Positions 6,981 to 15,210 of a stretch of 21,388 bases of DNA are shown one piece after another. The DNA lies in contig JANXVP010000345.1 in assembly GCA_025351615.1 (NCBI GenBank), positions 1 to 21,388 on the forward strand. The letters run 5' to 3'. Below the pieces are notes generated by a model. The model worked only from the letters and a program-made list of their open reading frames with translations, ran no database searches and had not been told where the DNA came from. The position numbers were made by a program, and so were the translations under genes. The first letter of the stretch is position 1; every line of letters begins with the position of its first letter. Origin of the DNA: Ramlibacter sp. (GTDB lineage Bacteria > Pseudomonadota > Gammaproteobacteria > Burkholderiales > Burkholderiaceae_C).

Positions 6981-7472
6981 TCAGGCGAGCTGATGCTCTT
7001 CCTGCTCCGGCTCCTGCATGTGCGCCAGTGACCTCAGCTTGATCTCGACGCCTTCAATCGCGTAGCGGTGCTGTCGCCACAACTCGAGAAAGCGGGTGTC
7101 GTGGTCGGATTCGAGCCAGCCCTCGGGATCCTTCAGGCGCAGCAGCTGCTGGTTCCAGAGGAAATCGACCAGGCGGTTGTGGACGATCAGGATTTCCACC
7201 ATGTCGCCGGCCAGTTCCGGGAACCATCCCTGCTTGATATAGCGAGCTTGTTCCAGCGCCAACGAGGCGTCCTTCCCTTCACCCTGGAAAAACGTCGACC
7301 GCCGCTGCGCGGCCGCCCATTCCGAATAGCGGGCGAGTGCGTCGAGCAGCTCCAGCGCCTTGAGCCGCCGCACTTCGCGCAGGCGCAGGCTCCTGGCAAT
7401 GGTGGCGCTGACAAGGGCAACGGCGATCAGCGCCGCCACCAGCCAGAGCGTGAAATAAACGATGCTGGACAC
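6981..7472 (-). CDS. Hypothetical membrane-anchored protein, 163 aa
   Basis: One N-terminal hydrophobic helix (residues about 5-27, VYFTLWLVAALIAVALVSAT) followed by an Arg-rich stop-transfer sequence and a helical cytoplasmic domain of about 130 aa. That domain is rich in Trp and charged residues (YSEWAAAQRRSTFFQGEGKD, WFPELAGDMVEILIVHNRLV, FLELWRQHRYAIEGVEIKLR). No catalytic motif or family is recognised. It lies 16 bp downstream of the Ku gene on the same strand and is probably cotranscribed with it, and it converges on the hybrid kinase gene. Its N-in topology is inferred from the positive residues after the helix. Confidence 0.7.
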   Translation of the reverse strand: MSSIVYFTLWLVAALIAVALVSATIARSLRLREVRRLKALELLDALARYSEWAAAQRRSTFFQGEGKDASLALEQARYIKQGWFPELAGDMVEILIVHNRLVDFLWNQQLLRLKDPEGWLESDHDTRFLELWRQHRYAIEGVEIKLRSLAHMQEPEQEEHQLA

Positions 7473-7488
7473 GGGCAGATCCGTTCAG

Positions 7489-8433
7489 TCAGGCGGCACG
7501 CCGCGTGGATGGCTTTGCCGGCGCTTTCCGGGCTGTGGCGCGGGCCGGTGCCTGGGTCGCACGCGCTTTGCCGGAGGCAGCAGGCTTCTTCGCCGCAGAC
7601 GCCAGCTTGCCCCCCTGCAGGCTGCGCTTGAGCAATTCCGTGAGGTCGATCACGTCGGCTCCGCCTTGCGGCGTGGGCGCGTTCTCTACTTTGGTGACCG
7701 CCTCGGTCTGGCCGGCTTTGGCCTTGCTTTCCACCAGCTTCATGATCTCGTCGCGGAAGGAATCGCGGAACTGCCCGGCACTCCATTTCGCGGCCATGTC
7801 CCCGATCAGCTGTTTGGCCATGTTCAGTTCGCTGTCCTTGATGCCGGCAGCCTTGGCGTCCGCTGGCGGCAGCTTCAGATCTTCCCAGGACCGGATCTCG
7901 CCGCCCCAGCGCAGCAGGTTCAGCACCAGCGCCGGGCCGCAGGGGATCAGAACGGCCAGGTGCTGCTTGGTCTGGATCACCACCTTGGCGATGCCCACCT
8001 TGCCGGTCTGCTTCAATGCCTCGCGCAGCAGGGCGTAAACTTTCTCGCCCTTGTTGATCGGCGCCACGTAGTAGGGGCGCTCGAGATAGACGAACGGCAC
8101 GTCGTCCGCATCGACAAAGGATTCGATCTCGATGGTCTGGGTGCTGTGGGGATAGGCCGCTGAAATCTCTTCCGGCGTCAGCACGACGTACTGCCCGTCC
8201 TGCCACTCGATCCCCTTGACGATATTGTCCTTGTCGATGTCCTTGCCGGTTTTTTTGTTGATGCGCTTGTAGCCAACGGGGTCCATCGAACGCTTGTCGA
8301 GCCAGTCGAAATCGAGGTCGCTCTCCGCCGTGGCCGAATACAGCGCAATCGGGATGTGCACCAGGCCGAAGGTGATCGCGCCTTTCCACAAGGTGCGGGT
8401 CGACGTTTTCGCCATTCCCTGCTGACTGGCCAT
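7489..8433 (-). CDS. ku: Ku protein, non-homologous end joining
   Basis: Homodimeric DNA-end-binding protein of bacterial NHEJ, 314 aa. The start of the Ku core is typical (TRTLWKGAITFGLVHIPIAL), followed by DLDFDWLDKRSMDPVGYKRI and NKKTGKDI, VVLTPEEI and then the ring-forming region (RPYYVAPINKGEKVYALLRE, GKVGIAKVVIQTKQHLAVLI). The core ends near residue 255. It is followed by a C-terminal tail rich in Ala, Lys and Arg (AAKKPAASGKARATQAPARA ...), similar to histone H1-like tails that help Ku slide on or bind DNA. I chose ATG 8433, which has GGGAG five bases upstream, over GTG 8439. The usual partner LigD is not in this window. Only a small membrane protein follows downstream, so the NHEJ set is split or LigD lies elsewhere. 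Confidence 0.95.
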   Translation of the reverse strand: MASQQGMAKTSTRTLWKGAITFGLVHIPIALYSATAESDLDFDWLDKRSMDPVGYKRINKKTGKDIDKDNIVKGIEWQDGQYVVLTPEEISAAYPHSTQTIEIESFVDADDVPFVYLERPYYVAPINKGEKVYALLREALKQTGKVGIAKVVIQTKQHLAVLIPCGPALVLNLLRWGGEIRSWEDLKLPPADAKAAGIKDSELNMAKQLIGDMAAKWSAGQFRDSFRDEIMKLVESKAKAGQTEAVTKVENAPTPQGGADVIDLTELLKRSLQGGKLASAAKKPAASGKARATQAPARATARKAPAKPSTRRAA

Positions 8434-8654
8434 GGACACTCCCGGTCAAACAAAATTGTCTCAGGGAGTTTGCGAATGTTCGTGCGTGTGTCTTGTCGGA
8501 CGCCAGCCGCCTGACATGTAGGCCGGCCCGTACAAACCGAAGCGGCAACAGCCGGACAGGCCAATGCGGCACGCAGCCCCAGGCCCCGTATTCCTTGAGC
8601 CGGTCATCGCTCGCGCGGCGTTCGATGCGAACCCAGGCCCTAGACTCTGGAGTA

Positions 8655-10070
8655 ATGAACACCGCCACCTTGCCCGCAGTCGCGACGTACGCGCAGCAGC
8701 AATGGGTCGAAGGTGAGCTGGTGCGAAGCCTGATGCGCACCGCCCGCAACTCGCAGTTCGTCGGTCTGGTCCTCATCACGGTGGTGCTGGGCCTGCTGTG
8801 GGACGACGCGTCGGTTGGCGCCCTGGCCGCATGGACCGTCGCCGCGCTGGCCATCTCCGCGGCGCGCTTGTGGATGTTGGGCCGCTATGGACAGCGCGCG
8901 GCGGATGGCGACGCAGCACGACAGCTGGACTTCTTGTCGCGCTGGCGCATCCTGTGGCCGCTGAGCGCTTTCGTGTGGGGACTGGCGACCGCGCTGTTTT
9001 TCGACCGTGCGCCGCTGGCCGACCAGTTCATCTGCTGGCTCTTCATGGCCGGACTCGCGATGTTCTCGATCAACAGTTTGTCCAGCCATCTGGCCACGAT
9101 GCGCAGCTACCTCAACGTGCTGGCACTGACGGCGCTCGGCATCATGCTCTGGCGGGTCGGGGTCGAGCTGAAATTCCGGGGCCCGTCCTACCACTACTGG
9201 ATGATGGCCTTGCTGCTGGTGTTCTGGCTGGCCCTGATGCAGGCCGGGAGGCGCCTGCACACGACGCGCCGGACCAACTTCGAGCTGCAGTTCCGCAACA
9301 ACCAGCTGATCGAATCGCTCACCCGGCAGACTCGCGCCGCGCTGGACGCGGTCGAAATCAAGAACCGGTTTCTGGCCAGCGCGGCCCACGACATCCGCCA
9401 GCCTGTCCTTGCCCTGGGCCTGTACGCGGACTGGCTGCGCAGCGAGCCGGACCTGGTGCACGAGATCGCGCCGAAGATCGTCGAATCGACCAAGGCCGTC
9501 AATGCATTGTTCAATTCGCTGTTCGACCTCGTGCGGCTGGATTCCGGAAAAGTCCGGTTGCGGATCGAGCCAGTCCAGTTGCCCCAGCTGCTGCGCGACC
9601 TCGAGGTGCAATACCGGCCGCTCGCCGCGGCAAAGGGCTTGAAGCTGCGGTTTTACGTGGCGCCGGGCACAGCCATGAGCGACCCGATCCTGCTGCAGCG
9701 GATCGTGGGCAACCTGATCTCCAACGCCGTGAAATACACCGACCGGGGCGGTATCCTGGTGGCGACGCGGGCCACTGCGAGCGGTCGCCGGATCGAAATC
9801 TGGGACACCGGCGTAGGCGTCGCCGCGGAGCACCAGCGCGAAATCTTCCGGGAGTTCTACACGGTTCCGAGCCATGCAGGGACGGAGGATGGCTTCGGGC
9901 TCGGCCTGTACATCGTGGCGCGGCTTTCCCACATCCTGGGACACCCGCTCAGCCTGTCGTCGCGGCCCGGCCGGGGCACCGTTTTCCGGCTGCAACTGGA
10001 CCCGACCGACGCCGGCCAGGCGGCCCAGCGGGCGGCGACAACGGTTGCTCAGCTGGCCAACATTCCGTGA
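8655..10070 (+). CDS. Membrane sensor histidine kinase (HDxRQP type)
   Basis: 471 aa. Six hydrophobic helices occupy residues about 35-200 (first FVGLVLITVVLGLLW, last YWMMALLLVFWLALMQAG), with almost no periplasmic domain, so sensing is likely in the membrane. A linker helix leads to the phosphorylation box FLASAAHDIRQPVLALGLY (His 245), of the AHDxRQP type common in betaproteobacterial kinases. The ATPase domain has N-box NLISNAVKYT, G1 DTGVGV and G2 DGFGLGLYIV. ATG 8655 is chosen because GGAG lies just upstream and the sequence before it is not protein-like; the spacing is short. The 3' end overlaps the convergent NarL-type regulator gene by 22 bp, so that regulator is the likely partner. 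The 221-bp divergent gap to the Ku gene should hold both promoters. Confidence 0.93.
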   Translation: MNTATLPAVATYAQQQWVEGELVRSLMRTARNSQFVGLVLITVVLGLLWDDASVGALAAWTVAALAISAARLWMLGRYGQRAADGDAARQLDFLSRWRILWPLSAFVWGLATALFFDRAPLADQFICWLFMAGLAMFSINSLSSHLATMRSYLNVLALTALGIMLWRVGVELKFRGPSYHYWMMALLLVFWLALMQAGRRLHTTRRTNFELQFRNNQLIESLTRQTRAALDAVEIKNRFLASAAHDIRQPVLALGLYADWLRSEPDLVHEIAPKIVESTKAVNALFNSLFDLVRLDSGKVRLRIEPVQLPQLLRDLEVQYRPLAAAKGLKLRFYVAPGTAMSDPILLQRIVGNLISNAVKYTDRGGILVATRATASGRRIEIWDTGVGVAAEHQREIFREFYTVPSHAGTEDGFGLGLYIVARLSHILGHPLSLSSRPGRGTVFRLQLDPTDAGQAAQRAATTVAQLANIP

Positions 10071-10669
10071 GTGCGCGCGAAGTGGATGGTCTGGGTGCGG
10101 CTTTTAACGCCGAGCCGGCGGAACAGCCGCCAGAGGTGGACCTTGACCGTGTGTTCGCTGATGCCGAGTTCGTCCGCGATTTCCCGGTTCGACAGGCCGC
10201 GGTCCAGCATCACGATCAGCTGCTTCTGGCGTTTTGACAGCTTGCTGTCGGCCGGAGTGAGTTCCTCGAAGCCGCCGTCGGCATTGAGCAGGGCGCGGAT
10301 GGCGCTGCCAATTTCGCTGGCACCAGACGACTTCTCGATGTAGATGTCGGCTCCGGCTTCGATGCATTGCTCTTCGGCATCGGATGCCGGCGACGCCGAC
10401 AACACCGCCAGGGGCGTGTCGGGGAACCGGGTCTTGAGCTCCTGGACGCCGCTGGTGCCGACGGTGTCGGGCAACTTCAGGTCCAGGCAGATCAGCGCCG
10501 GAGCGCCGTGCACCTCCACCGCCGCGGCGTCGGCGCCGAGACGGTCCAGTTCGACCACGTTCGCGCCAGGGCGGATCCGCCGCAACAGCATGACCACCGC
10601 GTCACGCATCAGGGGGTGGTCGTCGATCACATACAAGCTCATGGGCTTCGGTTCTTTCTCTGTCGGCAT
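10049..10669 (-). CDS. NarL/FixJ-type response regulator
   Basis: 206 aa with an N-terminal receiver and a C-terminal LuxR-type DNA-binding domain. The receiver shows the acidic pair in VIDDHPLMRDA, phospho-Asp 63 in LICLDLKLPD, a Ser in VLSAS and the conserved Lys in YIEKSSG. The C-terminal domain has LSKRQKQLIVMLDRGLSNRE, then IADELGISEHTVKVHLWRLF, the full GerE helix-turn-helix. It is a transcription factor activated by phosphorylation; target genes are unknown. It begins 51 bp after trpS on the same strand and could be read through from that operon. Its stop codon lies inside the end of the sensor kinase gene on the opposite strand. An alternative start is ATG 10642 (MSLYVIDDH), which gives a more typical length. 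Confidence 0.93.
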   Translation of the reverse strand: MPTEKEPKPMSLYVIDDHPLMRDAVVMLLRRIRPGANVVELDRLGADAAAVEVHGAPALICLDLKLPDTVGTSGVQELKTRFPDTPLAVLSASPASDAEEQCIEAGADIYIEKSSGASEIGSAIRALLNADGGFEELTPADSKLSKRQKQLIVMLDRGLSNREIADELGISEHTVKVHLWRLFRRLGVKSRTQTIHFARTHGMLAS

Positions 10670-10720
10670 CTTGGAACCTAGGATAACGCCGGTTGACGGC
10701 CACCAGTGGCGGTGGATTTC

Positions 10721-12025
10721 TTAGTCGGCGTCGGCCAGTGTCTGCAACGCCGTGACGACATCGGCCGCTGCGACGCCCGGCGCCAGCGTGCCGATCGCCA
10801 CGAAGTCGCCCGGCGGGGGAGAGGACTGGCGCAGTCCGGCGATTGTCTGGCCCGCCGCCCTGGCCGAATCGAAGGGCGCGCTTTGCAGCATCAGCTTGCC
10901 CCTGGCGTCTACCAGTTTGAAATAGAACTTGCCATCGGTTTCACGGTACTGCTTGAAAGAAGGCAGTTCGGTGCGCAGCGCCTTGGCGAGGGCGGGGCTG
11001 GCGCCCGGGTCCGAAAGCTTGCGCAAACCAACGGCCTGTCGCAACTGGGCCAGGAACGGAGTCGCCCGGGCGCGGGCTTTTTGTGCGCCGGCCTGCAGGA
11101 TGCGTTCGAGTTCGGCCGGGTCGTCGACCAGCGAGCGGTAGCGCGCGCGCATCGGGGCGACCTCCCGGTCGATACGCTCGAACAGCAACTGCTTGGCGTC
11201 GCCCCAGCCGATGCCATCGGCGTACGCCTGGCGCAGCGCCGCGGTTTCCTCCGGCGATGCGAAAGCCCGGTAAATCTGGAATAACGCCGATCCCTCAACC
11301 TCTTTCGGCTCGCCCGGCGCGCGCGAGTCGGTCACGATGCCGGCGATCTGCTTGCGGATCTGCTCCGGGGGCGCGAACAGGGCGATGATGTTGTCGTAGC
11401 TCTTGCTCATCTTGCGCCCGTCCAGGCCCGGCAGCATGGCGACCGATTCGTCGACGGCCGCCTCGGGCAACACGAAGTGCTCGCCGTACAGGTGGTTGAA
11501 GCTCTGCGCCATGTCGCGCGCCATCTCGATGTGCTGCACCTGGTCGTGGCCCACCGGAATCTTGTGAGCCTTGAACATCAGGATGTCGGCCGCCATCAGC
11601 ACCGGGTACATGAACAGTCCGGCGCTGACACCGGTGTCCGGATCGGAGCCGGCGGCAGCGTTCTTGTCGACCGCCGCCTTGTAGGCGTGGGCGCGATTGA
11701 GAACGCCCTTGCCGGTGACGCAGGTCAGCAGCCATGTCAGCTCCGCGACCCCGGGAATGTCGGACTGCCGATAGAAGAACACCTGCTGCGGATCGAGGCC
11801 GGCGGCGATCCAGCAGGCCGCGATTTCCATCGTCGAACGCTGGATGCGGGACGGCTCGTCGCACTTGATCAGTGCGTGGTAATCGGCCAGGAAGTAGAAG
11901 TTCTCGGTGCCTGCGCGGCGGCTGGCCTGCACTGCAGGCCGGATCGCGCCGACATAGTTGCCCAGGTGCGGCGTGCCGGTGGTGGTGATGCCGGTCAGGA
12001 ACCGGGTCACGCCGGTCTTGATCAT
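10721..12025 (-). CDS. trpS: Tryptophanyl-tRNA synthetase with YegP-like C-terminal tail
   Basis: 434-aa class I aminoacyl-tRNA synthetase that charges tRNA-Trp in the cytoplasm. The HIGH-equivalent is TTTGTPHLGNYVG (residues 14-26) and the KMSKS loop is GRKMSKSYDN (about residue 205). Other class I TrpS features such as FYFLADYHAL, PVLMAADILMF and PVGHDQVQHIEMARD are intact. Usual bacterial TrpS is about 330-350 aa. Here residues about 352-434 add a tail containing SFKQYRETDGKFYFKLVDAR, with the G-x-F-x-F-x-L...G...L-x-S pattern of the YegP/DUF1508 fold. The ATG at 12025 overlaps the stop of the upstream M50 protease as ATGA, indicating translational coupling. The reading frame extends further upstream, but that part is the shadow of the protease. 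Confidence 0.97.
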   Translation of the reverse strand: MIKTGVTRFLTGITTTGTPHLGNYVGAIRPAVQASRRAGTENFYFLADYHALIKCDEPSRIQRSTMEIAACWIAAGLDPQQVFFYRQSDIPGVAELTWLLTCVTGKGVLNRAHAYKAAVDKNAAAGSDPDTGVSAGLFMYPVLMAADILMFKAHKIPVGHDQVQHIEMARDMAQSFNHLYGEHFVLPEAAVDESVAMLPGLDGRKMSKSYDNIIALFAPPEQIRKQIAGIVTDSRAPGEPKEVEGSALFQIYRAFASPEETAALRQAYADGIGWGDAKQLLFERIDREVAPMRARYRSLVDDPAELERILQAGAQKARARATPFLAQLRQAVGLRKLSDPGASPALAKALRTELPSFKQYRETDGKFYFKLVDARGKLMLQSAPFDSARAAGQTIAGLRQSSPPPGDFVAIGTLAPGVAAADVVTALQTLADAD

Positions 12026-12702
12026 GGCGCGCCCTGGCCGAAAAGCGACTGCAGTGGCGAGAGGATGAAACCGATCGCCCAATAGCCGATGTCGATCAGC
12101 GGTCGCAGCCAGTAGGTGCCCACCACGCCAGCGATGACCAGCGCCAGCACGATGAAAAATCCCCACGGCTCGATCCTCGAAACCGCTTGCGCCGCGCGCC
12201 AGGGCAACAGCCCCACCAACACCCGGCCGCCGTCCAGCGGCGGCAGCGGAAACAGGTTGAAGGCCCACATCACCAGGTTGACGAGCACGCCGGCCTTGCA
12301 CATCTCCATGAAGAAGCGTTCGTTCACGCCCGATCCCGCCAACAGGGTGAAAGCCACCGCCCACAGGATGGCCTGGATGAAGTTCGATGCGGGACCGGCC
12401 AAAGCCACCCACACCATGTCCCGCTTCGGATGGCGCAAGGCGCCGAAGTTGACCGGCACCGGCTTGGCATAGCCGAACAGGAAGGCCCCCGAGGTGGCGA
12501 AATACAGCAGCAGCGGCATGACGATCGTCCCCATCGGGTCGATGTGCTTGAACGGATTGAGCGTCATGCGGCCGGCGGCGTATGCCGTGTTGTCGCCGAA
12601 GTAGCGGGCGACGTAGCCATGGGCCGCTTCGTGCACCGTGATGGCGAACAACACCGGCAGCGCGTAGATCAGGACGGTTTGAATCAGGTTAGGGATATCC
12701 AC
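12022..12702 (-). CDS. Site-2 protease family (M50) membrane metalloprotease
   Basis: 226-aa integral membrane zinc protease. The zinc-binding HExxH motif is FAITVHEAAHGYVARYFGD (His 24, Glu 25, His 28) within the first helix. The third ligand is in NLFPLPPLDGGRVL (Asp 157), also inside a membrane segment. Five or so hydrophobic stretches are visible and there is no PDZ domain, placing it with the short, RseP-unlike M50 group whose substrates are mostly unknown. Start at 12702 gives the usual N-terminus directly before the first helix. It is coupled to trpS by a 4-bp overlap and follows the YciO-like gene by 24 bp. This protease-trpS pairing is a known recurrent arrangement in proteobacteria. 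Confidence 0.93.
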   Translation of the reverse strand: MDIPNLIQTVLIYALPVLFAITVHEAAHGYVARYFGDNTAYAAGRMTLNPFKHIDPMGTIVMPLLLYFATSGAFLFGYAKPVPVNFGALRHPKRDMVWVALAGPASNFIQAILWAVAFTLLAGSGVNERFFMEMCKAGVLVNLVMWAFNLFPLPPLDGGRVLVGLLPWRAAQAVSRIEPWGFFIVLALVIAGVVGTYWLRPLIDIGYWAIGFILSPLQSLFGQGAP

Positions 12703-12726
12703 GGGGTCGATTGTCTCAGAGCCTGT

Positions 12727-13362
12727 TCACAGGCCCAGCGTGGCCAGCTCGCCGCGGCCCATCCGGACCACCACAGCCTCGCCGCCGGCGCCCATCGGGG
12801 TCAGGTCGATGACGGTGGTCGGCCTGGAAGGACAGGCGCCCGCGTCGATCACGCCGGCCAGCAGCTTCTCGTAGCGGTTGCGGATCTCCTGCGCGTCGTT
12901 CAGCGGCTCGGTCTCGTGCGGCGGGATCAGCGTCGTCGCCAGCAGAGGCGCGGCGTGCAGCGCCAGCAGCTCCTGCAGCACGCGGTGGTCGGGCACGCGC
13001 AGGCCGATGGTCTTGCGCTGCGGATGGCTGACCCGCCGGGGCACTTCGCGCGTGGCTTCGAGGATGAACGTGTAGGGGCCGGGCGTGGCCGACTTGAGCA
13101 GTCGGTATTGCCGGTTGTCGACGCGCGCGTAGTTCGCCAGCTCGCTCAGGTCGCGGCACAGCAAGGTCAGGTGGTGCTTGTCGTCGACGCCGCGGATCTG
13201 GCGCAGCCGGTCGGCCGCCGCCTTGTCGTCGAGATGGCAGGCCAGTGCATAGCTGGAGTCGGTCGGCACGGCGACGATCCCGCCGCCTTCGAGCAGGCCG
13301 GCTGCCTGCTTGAGAAGGCGGTGCTGGGGGTTGACGGGGTGGACGTCGAAATACTGGGCCAT
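12727..13362 (-). CDS. YciO/YrdC/Sua5-family protein (L-threonylcarbamoyladenylate synthase-like)
   Basis: 211-aa YrdC-fold protein. Conserved YrdC elements are GGGIVAVPTDSSYALACHLD, RIRGVDDKHHLTLLCRDLSE (read as RQIRGVDDKHHLTLLC), TPGPYTFILEATREVPRRV and TIGLRVPDH. The spacing and the HHLTLLC variant of the K-R-P/S motif resemble YciO more than the essential TsaC/YrdC, which in this group normally lies elsewhere. It may bind nucleotide and RNA or make threonylcarbamoyl-AMP; YciO proteins are reported to be weak in that reaction. It follows the EamA gene by 13 bp in the minus-strand operon. Start at 13362 is the first good ATG. Confidence 0.88.
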   Translation of the reverse strand: MAQYFDVHPVNPQHRLLKQAAGLLEGGGIVAVPTDSSYALACHLDDKAAADRLRQIRGVDDKHHLTLLCRDLSELANYARVDNRQYRLLKSATPGPYTFILEATREVPRRVSHPQRKTIGLRVPDHRVLQELLALHAAPLLATTLIPPHETEPLNDAQEIRNRYEKLLAGVIDAGACPSRPTTVIDLTPMGAGGEAVVVRMGRGELATLGL

Positions 13363-13375
13363 GCTCTTTGAGGCG

Positions 13376-14292
13376 TCAGGCCGCCGCAGGTTCCGGCGAC
13401 GAGCGGCGTTCCAACACCGTCAGCCAGGCGCCGCCGGCGCTGCAGATCGCGATCACCACCATCCCCGCCATCGACCACTGGTCGGGCACGTGCTCGAATA
13501 CCAGCCAGCCGCCCAGCATCGCGAATGCAATCTGCGAGTACAGGTAGGGCGTGAGCGTGGCAGCCGGCGCGCGCTGGTACGCCAGGATCAGCATGAAGTG
13601 GCCGACAGTCGCCGCAAACCCCATCAGCCCCAGACCCAGCCACAGCCAGGAGGCACCGAGGTGGATCCAGACAAAGGGCAGGGCCAGCGAGGCGAACAGC
13701 GTGCCCACCCAGCCGGTGTACAGGTGCATCGTGACCGGATCTTCGGTCCGGGCGAGCTTGCTGGTCAGCACCTGGAACCACGCATTGGTCGCGACCAGGC
13801 CGATCGGCAGGAGGCTGGCCCAGTGGAAGCTTGCGCCGCCCGGCCGGATGATCACCAGCGTGCCGGCGAAACCACCGGCAACCAGCAGCCACCGCAGTGG
13901 TGACACCTTTTCCTTGAGCACCGTGGCCGCAGCACGGTGATGGCCAGGGGCGAAATCATCACGATGGCAGTAAATTCGCCGACCGGCATGTGCTTCAGGC
14001 TGGCGAACGCGAACAGGCTGCTGGCCAGCAGCAGCGCGCCGCGCAGGCACTGAAACAGCAGGTGGCGGGTGCGCAGCACCTTGGTACCACGCAGAGGCAG
14101 CACGACGAGCGTCGTGGCCACCGCCTGGAACGCATAGCGGAACCACAGCGCCATCAGCAGAGGGACCCACGTGCTGACGTACTTGGTCGTGGTGTCGAGA
14201 ACGGAAAAGCAGGCGCAGGCGCCGATCACCATCGCGATCCCGGCCAGCGCGCCGTGCCCGGCGGCCGGAAGCCCGAGGCGCGTGCCAGTCAC
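13376..14292 (-). pseudogene. EamA/DMT-family transporter gene with one-base frameshift
   Basis: A ten-helix drug/metabolite-transporter protein split over two frames. The 5' part (GTG 14292 to about 13930) reads IAMVIGACACFSVLDTTTKY ... VGEFTAIVMISPLAITVL. The next frame continues with ATVLKEKVSPLRWLLVAGGF ... to the stop at 13376. Adding a single G near 13930 restores ISPLAITVLAATVLKEKV without any other damage, so exactly one base is missing. Everything else is well preserved: both EamA repeats, and the tail with YLYSQIAFAMLGGWLVFEHV. GTG 14292 overlaps the stop of the PHP gene as GTGA and is the preferred start. This is either a recent pseudogene or a sequencing error. The intact protein would be about 305 aa and export or import an unknown metabolite. 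Confidence 0.85.
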
Positions 14293-15140
14293 TGGATGCG
14301 ATTGGCCAGCAGCTCCCACACCGGAGTGAGCTCGCCGGGCAGGCAAGGCAGGCGGCCGAGGTCGGTGTGGCTTTCGGTTGGACTGTGGAAGTCGCTACCG
14401 CGCGACGCCGCGAGGCCGAATTCACGTGCGGTTTCACCGTACTTGACGTATTCGGCGGTGGTGTGGCTGCCGGTAACGACTTCCACGCCCTGGCCACCGT
14501 GCGCCTTGAACTCGGTGAAGAGCGCGTATTCCTCGTTGGCAGAGAACTTGTAGCGCGCCGGATGGGCGATCACGGCGGCGCCACCGGCGGCGGTGATCCA
14601 CCGTACGGCATCCTGGAGCGAAGCCCAGCGGTGCGGAACAAAGCCCGGCTTGCCTTCGGTCAGGAAGCGGCGGAATACCTCGTTGGTGTCCTTGCACACG
14701 CCCGATTCGACCAGGTGGCGGGCGAAGTGGGTGCGGGAGATCAGTTCCGGATTGCCGACATAGCGCAGCGCCCCTTCATAGGCGCCCAGGATGCCGGCCT
14801 GGGCCAGCGCATCCGACATTTCCATCGCACGCGCTCCCCTGCCGCCCCGGGTGTCGGCCAATCCCTGCCGCATCTGGGGATCGTCCGGATCGAACCCCAA
14901 CCCGATGATGTGCACCGTCTGTCCGATGAAGGTGACCGAGATCTCGGTGCCCGTCAGGTATTTCATGCCGTTCGCGTGTGCCGCCGCGGCGGCGCGGTGC
15001 TGGCCACCGATTTCGTCGTGATCGGTCAGCGCCCACAATTCCACCCCGTTCGCGGCGGCGCGCGCGGCCAGGGCTTCGGGGGTCAGCGTTCCATCGGAAA
15101 CGACGGAGTGACAGTGCAGGTCGGCATTGAGGATGGACAC
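14289..15140 (-). CDS. PHP-domain phosphatase (3',5'-nucleotide phosphatase / RNase AM-like)
   Basis: 283-aa PHP-fold metal-dependent phosphoesterase of the YciV/Rnm group, which removes the 3'-phosphate of 3',5'-bisphosphonucleotides and trims short RNA 5' ends. Metal ligands are visible in order: NADLHCHSVVSDGTLTPEAL (HxH and Asp), ALTDHDEIGG, LTGTEISV (Glu), ISRTHFARHLV, VIAHPARY and GSDFHSPTE near the end. Length fits the family. The start at 15140 is GTG; no ATG is available in frame nearby. TAAAAT on the minus strand at 15147-15152 could serve as a -10, leaving little or no leader. It heads the operon running to trpS and is divergent from the GST gene. Confidence 0.93.
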   Translation of the reverse strand: MSILNADLHCHSVVSDGTLTPEALAARAAANGVELWALTDHDEIGGQHRAAAAAHANGMKYLTGTEISVTFIGQTVHIIGLGFDPDDPQMRQGLADTRGGRGARAMEMSDALAQAGILGAYEGALRYVGNPELISRTHFARHLVESGVCKDTNEVFRRFLTEGKPGFVPHRWASLQDAVRWITAAGGAAVIAHPARYKFSANEEYALFTEFKAHGGQGVEVVTGSHTTAEYVKYGETAREFGLAASRGSDFHSPTESHTDLGRLPCLPGELTPVWELLANRIQ

Positions 15141-15210
15141 AGCTTCATTTTAGGCGCTATCCCCTTGCCCCTGCGCCACGCTCCATGGCCCGCTGGCCTA
15201 CCATGCGGAC

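Noticed and set aside
8640..9995. Minus-strand ORF of 451 codons under the membrane kinase
   Set aside because: Gln/Arg/His-rich composition with no family motif, typical of an antisense GC shadow.
10700..10715. Possible 5-bp hairpin (CCACC/GGTGG) between trpS and the response regulator
   Set aside because: Stem is short and no T-run follows in the trpS direction; not enough to call a terminator.
12187..13371. Plus-strand ORF of 394 codons across the M50 and YciO genes
   Set aside because: Antisense shadow; both minus-strand genes carry clear catalytic motifs in their own frames.
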